Shown here: positions 56,425-64,000 of the stretch, one piece after another | Position numbering within the stretch: position 1 is the first letter of the stretch | Layout of the letters: every line of letters begins with the position of its first letter | Assembly: GCF_023159225.1 (NCBI RefSeq) | Contig: NC_063167.1 | Location: 18,231,360-18,295,359 of the forward strand | DNA: 64,000 nucleotides | Source: Perognathus longimembris pacificus | Taxonomy: Eukaryota; Chordata; Mammalia; Rodentia; Heteromyidae | Direction: 5' to 3' | Translations under genes and position numbers: made by a program | Notes under the pieces: generated by a model | Seen by the model: only the letters and a program-made list of their open reading frames with translations | What the model was told of the DNA's origin: nothing | Databases searched by the model: none

Positions 56425-57055
56425 ACTCATGGCTGGGTGTGGTGGCTCAAGCTTATTAATCCTAGTTACTTTGCAAGTTTGCGAGACTCCACCTCACTCA
56501 ATGGCTGTATGCAGTGACATGCACCTGCTATTCCAGCTACATAGGGGAAGAGCAATGGCTGGGGGTTGGGAGGCAGGGTGGCACATGCCTTTGATCCACA
56601 GTAATATTGGGAAACACAAGTAGGAGGATGGTAGCCTAGGTGGACCCAGGCATAAAGTGAAATAATGCCTTGAAAATAACCATAGCTAGCTGGGCATGCT
56701 ACTGGTTCACATCTGTAATCCTAGCTACTCAAGATGCTGAGATCTCTGAGAATCATGGTTCAAAGCCAGCCCAGGGAAGGAAAGTTCATGAGACTCTTAT
56801 CCCCAGTTAATCACCAGAAAACTGGAGGTGTCCCTGTGGCTCAAAGTGGTAGAGTGTTAGCCTTGAGCTAGAGAGCTCAGGGACAGTGACAGTGCCCAGA
56901 CTAGGTCCAAGCCCCATGACTGACAAAACAGAAACAAAACAAAAGAAAAACAGTGCAAAATGGTTGTTGAAGGTATGGCTCAAATGGTAGAGTGCCTATC
57001 TTTTGAGCATGAGGCCTTGAGTTCAAAGCCCAGTACCACCGTCAGAAACAAACAA
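56425..57055 (+). mobile_element. Composite SINE cluster: old B1/ID split by a B1+Geo SINE
   Basis: B1-like pieces 56427-56545 and 56570-56685, then a full B1+Geo SINE at about 56690-56940 ('gctactggttcacatctgta' to 'ccaagccccatgactgac'), then an orphan ID half at 56955-57040 ('ggtatggctcaaatggtaga'). The ID half fits the missing 3' part of the interrupted B1/ID dimer. Confidence 0.75.
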
Positions 57056-57589
57056 ACCAAAACATTTAAAATGTACCAGTGTGCCTGAAGTGTGGGGCAC
57101 GAGGGGACAGAGACCAGTGTGCCTTTCATGGCTCAGACTGCCAAGAAATCAGAGCATACATGGGGGCGGGGGAGGGGGAGTAGAGACTAAGAACATAGGC
57201 ATTGACTAGAGCTTCTAATTCTTTGTGGCTGGTGCTCCACATGGCTTATTCCAAACACTCTGATTCTCATTATTTCCCATGCTTGACTCTTTATCCACTC
57301 ACAAAATAGCATAAATCAAAGATACTGCATAATTACAGTACATAATGGCACAATTATGAAACATCAACACCTCTCAGCCCAATGTCCTTATTTTGTTTTA
57401 CTTCAAATAATTGACCGAGTAATATGAAAATACATTATCATGGTAAAATATATCTTAACAATATGAATAAGTAATATGAATATGGCTTGATTTTAAAGAC
57501 TGGAGATGGAGCCCAAGAACCCTCATTTTGTACAGAGAGATCTTGAGATAATAGCAACAGCAGTATAACTCACATTTACTTTTTTATTT
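57056..57589. other. AT-rich unique interval
   Basis: Bases 57290-57500 are AT-rich (cataattacagtacataatg, ttgaccgagtaatatgaaa) with short repeated aatatgaata motifs. A G-rich run is at 57162-57180. No gene seen. Confidence 0.4.
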
Positions 57590-57790
57590 TTTAGTATTAA
57601 CTATCTGTCGGCCATCATGCTCTTTCATTACTTCAATTTTTGTCCTCACCACAACTGTATTTATTAGGTTTCCAAGAGATGAGACAGCCATGGCACAGAA
57701 ATGGTCAGAAATATGCCCAGGATTATATAACTGGCAAGTGCCAGAGTCAGGATTTGATTTGAATTCAGGCCATCTGACCTCGGATCCCAT
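57590..57790 (-). mobile_element. MIR, long antisense copy
   Basis: 'ggatttgatttgaattcagg', 'gattatataactggcaagtg' and 'gatgagacagccatggcaca' read in antisense MIR order. Confidence 0.75.
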
Positions 57791-58279
57791 TTTCATTCCC
57801 AATCACAATGCACAATTTGCAAGAACAAATTTCGTCCCTCAACCAGGCAACTCTATTATTTGAAAGGCAGAGGAAAATGAGTGATCCCAGGAGTCTGAAG
57901 AAGAAACCCACCCAGCAAGCATGGGAACTGTCCACAGTGCTGAAACTCATAGGGTTAGGGGTGGGACATGGGGAGAGGGGTTTCCTGGCCACAGTCCCCT
58001 GACCCCCAAAGTTCAGGATCTACTGGCTAATACCCATCAAACTCTCTCTTCCTTCTTTTCAAAAGTGGTTCCATTTCAGGCCAGAATTATTCTCCCCAGG
58101 CCTTTTCTTAGAACCAAATCAGTATTTACCCTTTGGCTTCATGGAGGAAGACAGTTCCTGTCCTTCTAGGCAACCTATGGCTATATTGTGATAGATCTAT
58201 ATCAGGTAAGACCATCCTAGAATGGCATCTATAGTCATTCTAGGATGGCAGATGGAGACCTTCAAGGTCTTGTGTCTCT
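57791..58279. other. Unique interval carrying a perfect hairpin
   Basis: Apart from the hairpin at 58212-58248, nothing is recognised. Confidence 0.45.
58212..58248. repeat. Perfect 13-bp inverted repeat, 11-base loop
   Basis: The left arm ccatcctagaatg (58212-58224) is exactly complementary to cattctaggatgg (58236-58248), with loop 58225-58235. No microRNA-type flanking stem is apparent beyond the arms. Confidence 0.9.
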
Positions 58280-58470
58280 CTGGGTACCTCCACTGGCAGC
58301 CTCTGGTTCAGGGTGCATCTCTTGGCTGATCTTCACACACACTATTCTCTTCCTGGAATGGTTTCCTCACATGCATGCTCAGCTTAGATGCCACCTCTTC
58401 CAGGAATCCCATTGTATTCCTATCACCACCACTCCTAAAGTGAGTATTTTCTCCCCAACATTTGGTGCTA
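58280..58470 (+). mobile_element. L2 3'-end fragment
   Basis: 'ctcttcctggaatggtttcc', 'agcttagatgccacctcttc' and 'caggaatcccattgtattcc' are L2 3' landmarks. Confidence 0.8.
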
Positions 58471-59009
58471 ATTGACACTGTGAGCTATTTTACCCTAGGA
58501 AAATCTCAGCCACTTTGGACATTATTTAATAAAATAATTAAACTTAAGCTCTTTTCAGGGAGGTAATTTTTCCTAATCTCTCATCCTGCTGCACAGATTC
58601 CCATAGTTCCATTGTTTCTCATCAGCTTAATTATGTCAGGAGTATTTTCTCTTCTCCTGGGACGTGAATGGTCTTTGCAGCAATCCCAGTACCCGAGAGC
58701 CAGCAGAGAGCCTTGCAGGTGAGAATCTGCCCTCTGAGGGGTAGAGAAATCTGCTTCTGGGGACTGGGGACCAGGGATAGGCTTCAAGGGCCTGCATTCT
58801 TGGACCTACTTCCTCCAGCAAAGCCTCACCTCCTGGAGTTTCCACCACCTCCTCAAATTGCTCCCCCAGCTGAGGACCAGGACTTCAACACAGGAGCCGG
58901 AGGGGACATTCCATATTCAAATATGATGTTCCACCAGGGCCCCCAAAGTCTCATGGCCATCGCACTGTGCAAAATGTATTTAGTCCACTTCCAAGAGTTT
59001 CCAAGAGAA
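58471..59009. other. Unique interval, nothing recognised
   Basis: A weak L2-like piece lies near 58555-58640. The 137-codon plus frame 58668-59081 runs into the following L1 and has no recognisable domain. Confidence 0.4.
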
Positions 59010-59226
59010 GCTCCAACATTGCTCAAAATCTCCAATTTAAAGTCCTCTGGAGACAAAGGATGCATGTTTTCTCTCATATGAGGAACTTAAATCTAACTTA
59101 TAAGTACATATGTAAACATGTACAGGATCATATTCATAGGTACATAAACATATTAAATGAAGGATGGTATATGCAATAGTGTAACTCCTTTGCACATGTT
59201 CCAGGAAGCTGGAACATGTGTTGTCT

Positions 59227-59267
<41 letters not shown>

Positions 59268-59516
59268 AAGGTCAAAGGTAGGGGGGGCAGATGAATGGAG
59301 AGAGAAAGTATGGGCCAGTGAAGTCATAATAATATTCAACGTACGTATGTACATATGAGAAAATGGAACTAGGTAAATTGAGGGGTTGGGTAGGGTTGGG
59401 AGAGATGAGGAAGAATGATAGGAGTGGTGACATTGATCAAGATGCATTGTATGTATAAACTGACATGTTGAATTGAAGCCTCTTTGTTCAACTACTTAAA
59501 GATAATTTTAAAAAGA
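59010..59516 (+). mobile_element. L1 ORF2-end/3' UTR fragment
   Basis: 'atgttttctctcatatgagg' at 59083-59102 region is the conserved end of L1 ORF2. 'gacattgatcaagatgcatt', 'gtatgtataaactgacatgt' and an A-rich end ('aaagataattttaaaaag') give the 3' UTR in sense orientation. A (TG)n tract (59229-59265) is embedded. It differs from the L1 subfamily at 41.1 and 52.7 kb. Confidence 0.75.
59193..59220. repeat. Perfect 11-bp inverted repeat, 6-base loop
   Basis: cacatgttcca (59193-59203) and tggaacatgtg (59210-59220). Each arm contains a p53-half-site-like CATG core with one mismatch to RRRCWWGYYY. It lies in the L1-derived segment, immediately before the (TG)n. Confidence 0.85.
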
Positions 59517-60111
59517 CAGAATCTCTTCTGAGACTCAAATCCTCTTTGTCTGTGAGCCTTTGTTAAAAAAAGCACACTTTTAAGATACCTGGCTTAGAGT
59601 AAATATCCCCATTCCTAAAGGGAGAAATGGGGGAGCAGTTAGGGAAAATCATACTAAAACAAGACAAAAACCCAGCAGGGCAAACATAAATTGTGGTAGC
59701 TCCATGTTCAGCATCTAAGGTGTACGGTAGCAGGATGTGGGTTCCTACAGGCTTGGGCATCCCTGCCCCTTCCCATAGCCTTGGCATTTGCATTCAACTG
59801 ATTTTTCCCTGTGTTGACTACATTTCCAGCTCGTATTAACTTTCCTGGACACATGGTCCTGGCACATCAGGGACTGTCTGAAGGGACTCCATCCTGCCTG
59901 GCCTCCAAAGCTTTCCTTGGAAGTCTTGACCTCATAAATCTTGGATTCTGCATACCTGCAAAACTGGTGCCATGTGGTGCTGCTACAGTCAGCTGCCAGC
60001 TCAAGCTGTACCTGTTCCTCGGGACCATGGCTGTGTTCACCTCTGAGTGTTTGGCAGCTGAGGATGGTGAACTGGTTCCTGGAGAACCAACTTCCTAGCT
60101 GATCTTGCACC
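59517..60111. other. Unique interval, nothing recognised
   Basis: The 159-codon minus frame 59745-60224 crosses the (AC)n tract and has no recognisable domain. Confidence 0.45.
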
Positions 60112-60154
60112 ATCACACACACACACACACACACATGCACACACACACACACAG
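60112..60154. repeat. (AC)n microsatellite
   Basis: About 20 AC units with one ATGC interruption. Confidence 0.95.
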
Positions 60155-60594
60155 CTTTCATGCCAAGGCACAGCTGTAAGCAAGGCCATATCAGCTCCAA
60201 GTCATGAGATTTATCACCCAGCACAGTCCCTTGCCTGGCAGTCTTTCACCTCACCTCCTCACCACCTGATACCACCAGCCCTGCCATATTTGTCTGAAGA
60301 CTGAGTTGGTGAGGGGACCAGCCATGGGTTTGACCCCTGAGCAACTCCTCCTACCTCTGGTCTCAGTTTATTCAATTGCCCCCAAAGTACAGTCAACCTT
60401 GGGCTTGGAAGACTGAGTAGAGATGCAGAGGTAGTGAGGATGGAGGTGCACGTGCAGAGGCAGGAGGTGGTTGGGGTAGAGGGAAGGCCACACCTCATGT
60501 TCTCTGTGTTATCTTTGGGAGTTTGGTTTGGAATGGACAGATCCAGGTTCAATCTGGACAAGTCCCTGCACCGTTAGGATCCTCAGTGCTATGG

Positions 60595-60596
<2 letters not shown>
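60155..60596. other. Unique interval, nothing recognised
   Basis: No repeat or exon supported. Confidence 0.45.
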
Positions 60597-60634
<38 letters not shown>

Positions 60635-60651
60635 CGCGCACACGCGCGTGC
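60597..60651. repeat. Alternating purine-pyrimidine (TG)n-(CG)n tract, Z-DNA-prone
   Basis: Strict purine-pyrimidine alternation for 55 bases: TG units to about 60626, then gcgcgcgtgcgcgcacacgc and onward to 60651. Contains the self-complementary gtgcgcgcac and cacgcgcgtg. Confidence 0.95.
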
Positions 60652-61599
60652 CTGAAGTTCTCAGTATCAGGGGCCCCTCCCTTCCCTCAGCGCATCCAGA
60701 TCACCTGACTCCCCTCTGCCCACTTGGTCACAGGAGGTCCAAGCAGGGACCAGGTTTGGTACAGAGATGTAGGGTGGGGTGAGGATACATCAACCCTGCA
60801 AGGAAAGACATTGGGGAGAATCACAGCCCCACAATCTCAGGCTGGGAGTCCCTCCAGCCCTTACCATGCAGAAACCCCTTTCCTACCCCCACAGGAACCC
60901 ATAGGGAGGTTGAGGGAGTGACCTGAAGTCACCAGCCCCCAGCCCAGGCCTCCCAATCCTCTGCTCTCTAACTAACTGGAGAGGTCAGAAGGGGTGCCTT
61001 GTCTACAAATAGCAGGATTCAAAGACTCAGGGTCTCTTTTCTTTCTCGTTCTTCCTCTGCCCTTGAATCTGTGGCTTACCAGGGTGACAAGAGCCTGGAA
61101 ATAGGACCCAGAGCTCCCCAGGAGTCCAGGCCAATGACCTTCAGAACTGTCTCACTCTGGTCTCAGCCCATGGTGGACAGGGGAGGGTTAAGGCCTGAGC
61201 TGCTGTGGCTGTTAGTGTTGAACTTGCAGTTTCTAAAGGCCATTGGGAGCTCCACAGAGCAAACATTTTCTTTCCTAATGACTCTTCAGCAGATTAACGT
61301 GGGCCCATCTCCTGGGAGAAGCTGAGGAATGGCTATTCATTACCCATGATGGCGGGGGCTGGCAGCTGGAATAACTCTCTGGGGATTGCCTGAATGGGGG
61401 GAGGGTCTGATCTTCCCTGCTATCTTGACACTGTGGTAGGGACAGCCTAGGCAGACACTGTGGCCAGCTGATGCTTTGATGAACACAAGAGAGCTCCTGG
61501 TTCTAGAGGGCCACAAGTCGACAGCCATCTTGTCAATGTGTAGTATTACCCTGTCTTTATTTCACCTCTTCTCCCCCACTTTTCCCCCTAGACAGTCAT
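60652..61599. other. Unique interval, nothing recognised
   Basis: No repeat or exon supported. Bases 61265-61360 are repeat-free, with taatgactcttcagcagatt and tattcattacccatgatgg, and resemble mild non-coding conservation. Confidence 0.4.
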
Positions 61600-61719
61600 T
61601 GAGCTGCTTTCTGTCACTATTGATTAATTTGCATTTTAAAGAATCTTGTGTAATTAAAACCATAAAATGTGTACTCTGTTGTCTGGTTTCTTTCACTTAG
61701 GCTGATAATTTTTCTTTTG

Positions 61720-61945
61720 CCTGTCTTGGGGATTTGAACTGAGGGCCTGGGCCCTGTCCCTGAGCTTTCTAGCTTAAGGCTGGCACTCTAGCACTTGAAC
61801 CACAGCTCCACATCTGGCTTTTTCAATGCTTAGTTGGAGATAACAGTCTCATGGACTTTACTGCCCAGGGTGGTTTTGAACTATGATTCTCAGATTTTAG
61901 GCTTCTGAGTAGCTAGGATTACAGACATAAGCCACTCACACTCAA
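61720..61945 (-). mobile_element. B1-like + Geo SINE inside the L1
   Basis: Antisense Geo ('cttggggatttgaactgagg') and B1 ('gtagctaggattacagacat') halves. The sequence cttttgcctgt occurs at both edges (61714-61724 and 61946-61956), but the left copy overlaps tail-like SINE sequence, so the TSD is ambiguous. Confidence 0.85.
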
Positions 61946-62194
61946 CTTTTGCCTGTAATTTGAAGTTTCATGTTTCTTGTTGTGCTCTGCAATGCTTATT
62001 TCTCTTTATTTATTGAGTAGTAATTGATTATGTAGATGAACTGTAGTTTGTTGATCTGGACATTTGGATGTTTCCAACAAAAATGAACTGGTTGTTTCTT
62101 GTACTTTGATATTACTAATAACGTTGCTGTAAACATTTGTGAGACTTTGCATGTACTTATCTATTCATTCCTGTTGGGAAAATACCTTGACGTG

Positions 62195-62745
62195 GAGAGG
62201 CTGATAGTGTGGTGACATTTTACTTAAGAGTCAAATTATTTCCACCATCAGTATAGGCGAGTTGTCATTGCATTATGTTCTTCCCAAGGTTTATAAGGGA
62301 CAATTTGACTGGATTAAGAGATAGCTAAGCTATTATTAAAGCCCACTTCCAGATATGCCTTTGAGAGAATTTCCAGAGATGATTGGATCATATGGGCTCT
62401 GATCTAACCAATGTTTTTGTCCATTGAGAGGCTCAATTTTAATAGATTATTGGGAGGCTTGGAGCTGTGGAAGCCAGGATCTAGCTGAAAGAAGTGGGCA
62501 GTTTGAAAGATGACTCTTCCTCTCTCTCTGCTTCCTGGTGGCCAAAAGTTGGGCTATTTTGTTCCACCATATTGTTCTGCCACCATGTTCTGCCACCACC
62601 ATGTTTCCATGTCTGCCTTTTCATGACCCAGATAGGCTCATCATGGACTGAAACCTCTGAAACCGTGAGCCAGGATAATTCCCCCTTATACTGTTTTGCT
62701 CAGATATTTGTCACTATGAAAACCTACCACAGTCAGCCTCTGTAA
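62195..62745 (+). mobile_element. MT-type MaLR LTR inside the L1
   Basis: 'ggacaatttgactggattaa', 'gattggatcatatgggctc', 'ctctctctgcttcctggtgg', 'catcatggactgaaacctct', 'gaaaccgtgagccaggataa' and 'gatatttgtcactatgaaaa' run in sense LTR order. Confidence 0.8.
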
Positions 62746-62829
62746 TTTGGATAATTCTAATAGGAGTATAGAAAGATCTCATGTGGTTCCATTTACATTC
62801 TTCTAGTAACCAAAGAGGTTCATTGCCTT

Positions 62830-62843
62830 TTGTGTGTGCATAG

Positions 62844-62874
<31 letters not shown>

Positions 62875-62895
62875 TGTATGTGCATGTGTGTATTT
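62830..62895. repeat. (TG)n microsatellite
   Basis: Imperfect TG/TATG repeat within the L1 remnant. Confidence 0.95.
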
Positions 62896-62950
62896 ATTTG
62901 CTACCCATGTAACTCTTTCTTCAATCTAAAAATAGATTTTTATGGAGTAA

Positions 62951-64000
62951 AGAGAGTTCTTTGTGCTCTATGGGAGCAAGGCCATGGTCAGATTTGCTGA
63001 TACTTTCTTTTCATCTGTAGCTTGTCTTCTCAATCCCTTACAATGCTTTTAAGCTTAAAAGTTGTTAGATTTAATGAGGCTGCCATTCTGACCTTGCCAC
63101 CCATTACAATAATAATGATGCTCATTTCTGATGGCGAAGTGCCATCTGCCATCACCCTACAGTTGCCAGGGAATCCTGTTCTGGAATAGTTTTCTAACAC
63201 CAGCCCTCCTCATAGAGCTGAGCCACTATGAGCTGCTTCTCGGTGCTGCTAGTGCCCCAGTCATTAGAACTTTCCAGCCCCTCCCTTCACTGAGCCACAC
63301 AACCAACTGTTGGTTTTCTGGTCTTCTAGTGTCAGGACCCCTTTCACCCTTGTGCGTTTCCTGCCCTGTCCCGCCGGACAGGAAGGGGCGGGACCTGGAG
63401 TCGCTAGCTCAGATTAGCGACAGGCTAATCTGAGCTGTCCATCACAGTGATGTCATGGAGCCCTCTGCCACCATGAGATCTGCACTTGGTCTCCTGCTGT
63501 GGGAGGTAGATGTGGAGGTAGTGCTCCACTTGGAGCACTCCAAGTGGACTTCAGGAATTGAGAGAAACATGGTAGTGAGTTTCCTGGGTCTCTTCCCTGT
63601 CTCCTGCATGCACTGGACAGAGTACTGCAGAAGCTCCAGTCCCAAACCAATCAACAGACTAACAAAGCCCCAAGCAGAATCTATGGCTTCAGCCAAAGGA
63701 CAGGATGCAACTTACCCAACTCCAGCCAATAGAAAACTTCCATCTCCCCAGCTCTGCTCTGCACTTTTGGTAGGAAGTGTCAGGGAGCTGATGTGTTTTC
63801 CTTCCCCATCCCTACCCTGGGTAAGCAGGTAAGGGTGCTCTGACACCCCTACCAGGTGGCATCAGAACCCCTCCTCAGTCTGGTAGCAATGAGACAACAT
63901 AGAGAAACACAGCAAGACTGTTTACTTCAATCTCAATTCAATTACTTCCAATCTCCAAACAACTGATGATTATCATTGATACCCAGTCTTGAACCAATGA
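62951..64000. other. Unique interval to the window end, with paired hairpins
   Basis: Apart from the inverted repeats at 63368-63436, nothing is recognised. The 125-codon plus frame at 63455-63832 and the 84-codon minus frame at 63442-63696 overlap and have no recognisable domain. Confidence 0.4.
63368..63436. repeat. Two adjacent perfect inverted repeats, one with alternative pairing
   Basis: First: gtcccgcc (63368-63375) pairs with ggcgggac (63387-63394). Second: agctcagattagc (63406-63418) pairs with gctaatctgagct (63424-63436), loop 63419-63423. Bases 63400-63406 (gtcgcta) can instead pair with 63415-63421 (tagcgac), so the second stem has a mutually exclusive alternative. Confidence 0.9.

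Larger units (their letters stand above)
61600..62950 (-). mobile_element. Old L1 ORF2-3' fragment, antisense, split twice
   Basis: Antisense L1M-type sequence: 'aatgtgtactctgttgtctg' and 'gtttctttcacttaggctga' (about 61666-61706), 'tattgagtagtaattgatta ... gacatttggatgtttccaac' (about 62011-62079), 'aataacgttgctgtaaacat', and finally 'gatctcatgtggttccattt' and 'agtaaccaaagaggttcatt' (about 62775-62825). Interrupted by a SINE and a MaLR LTR. Confidence 0.8.

Overview
The window is nuclear DNA from a rodent, most probably of the superfamily Geomyoidea (pocket mice, kangaroo rats, pocket gophers). The main clue is a dimeric SINE made of a tRNA-Ala/ID-like left monomer followed by a Geo right monomer. 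This is the IDL-Geo architecture described from Geomyoidea, and four clear copies occur here with target-site duplications (TSDs). A second, more numerous SINE joins a 7SL/B1-like left half to the same Geo half. MIR, L2, MER5-like hAT, MLT1/MT-type MaLR LTRs and L1 fragments complete an ordinary mammalian intergenic or intronic landscape. The genus is inferred, not proven.

I found no protein-coding exon, CpG island or functional RNA gene that I can support. The longest open frames (150-190 codons) have no recognisable domain, run through SINEs or microsatellites, and are of a length expected by chance in about 64 kb of moderately GC-rich DNA. The sequence could be an intron of a large gene or an intergenic interval; nothing read here decides between them.

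Layout. 0-15 kb: a possible processed-pseudogene 3' end, many simple repeats, SINEs, MaLR LTRs, a possible solo LTR near 11.3-11.6 kb, and two almost identical young IDL-Geo copies at 9.9 and 13.6 kb. 15-25 kb: mostly unique DNA with a few old repeats and a conserved-looking AT-rich block near 18.1-18.4 kb. 25-36 kb: scattered SINEs, an L1 ORF2/3' fragment at 28.4-29.2 kb, MIR and L2. 36-50 kb: GC-richer unique DNA around 38 kb, an L1-in-SINE nest at 41 kb, a SINE cluster at 42-45 kb, and a GGAT-type minisatellite at 48.7-48.9 kb. 50-64 kb: MaLR LTRs, a young 5'-truncated L1 at 52.7-53.1 kb with a perfect 16-bp TSD, a SINE composite at 56.4-57.1 kb, an L1 3' end at 59.0-59.5 kb, a Z-DNA-prone tract at 60.6 kb, and an old antisense L1 at 61.6-62.95 kb broken by a SINE and a MaLR LTR.

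The most unusual object is a 38-base antisense piece of the 5' end of 5S rRNA inside a SINE at 8666-8703, bounded by a perfect 17-bp direct repeat. It fits a tailless retropseudogene made from a 3'-truncated 5S RNA. Other items for follow-up are four perfect hairpin-forming loci, several conserved-looking non-coding blocks with paired homeodomain or SOX-like motifs, and clean nested insertions that give a relative timeline. I found no evidence of a new multi-gene system.
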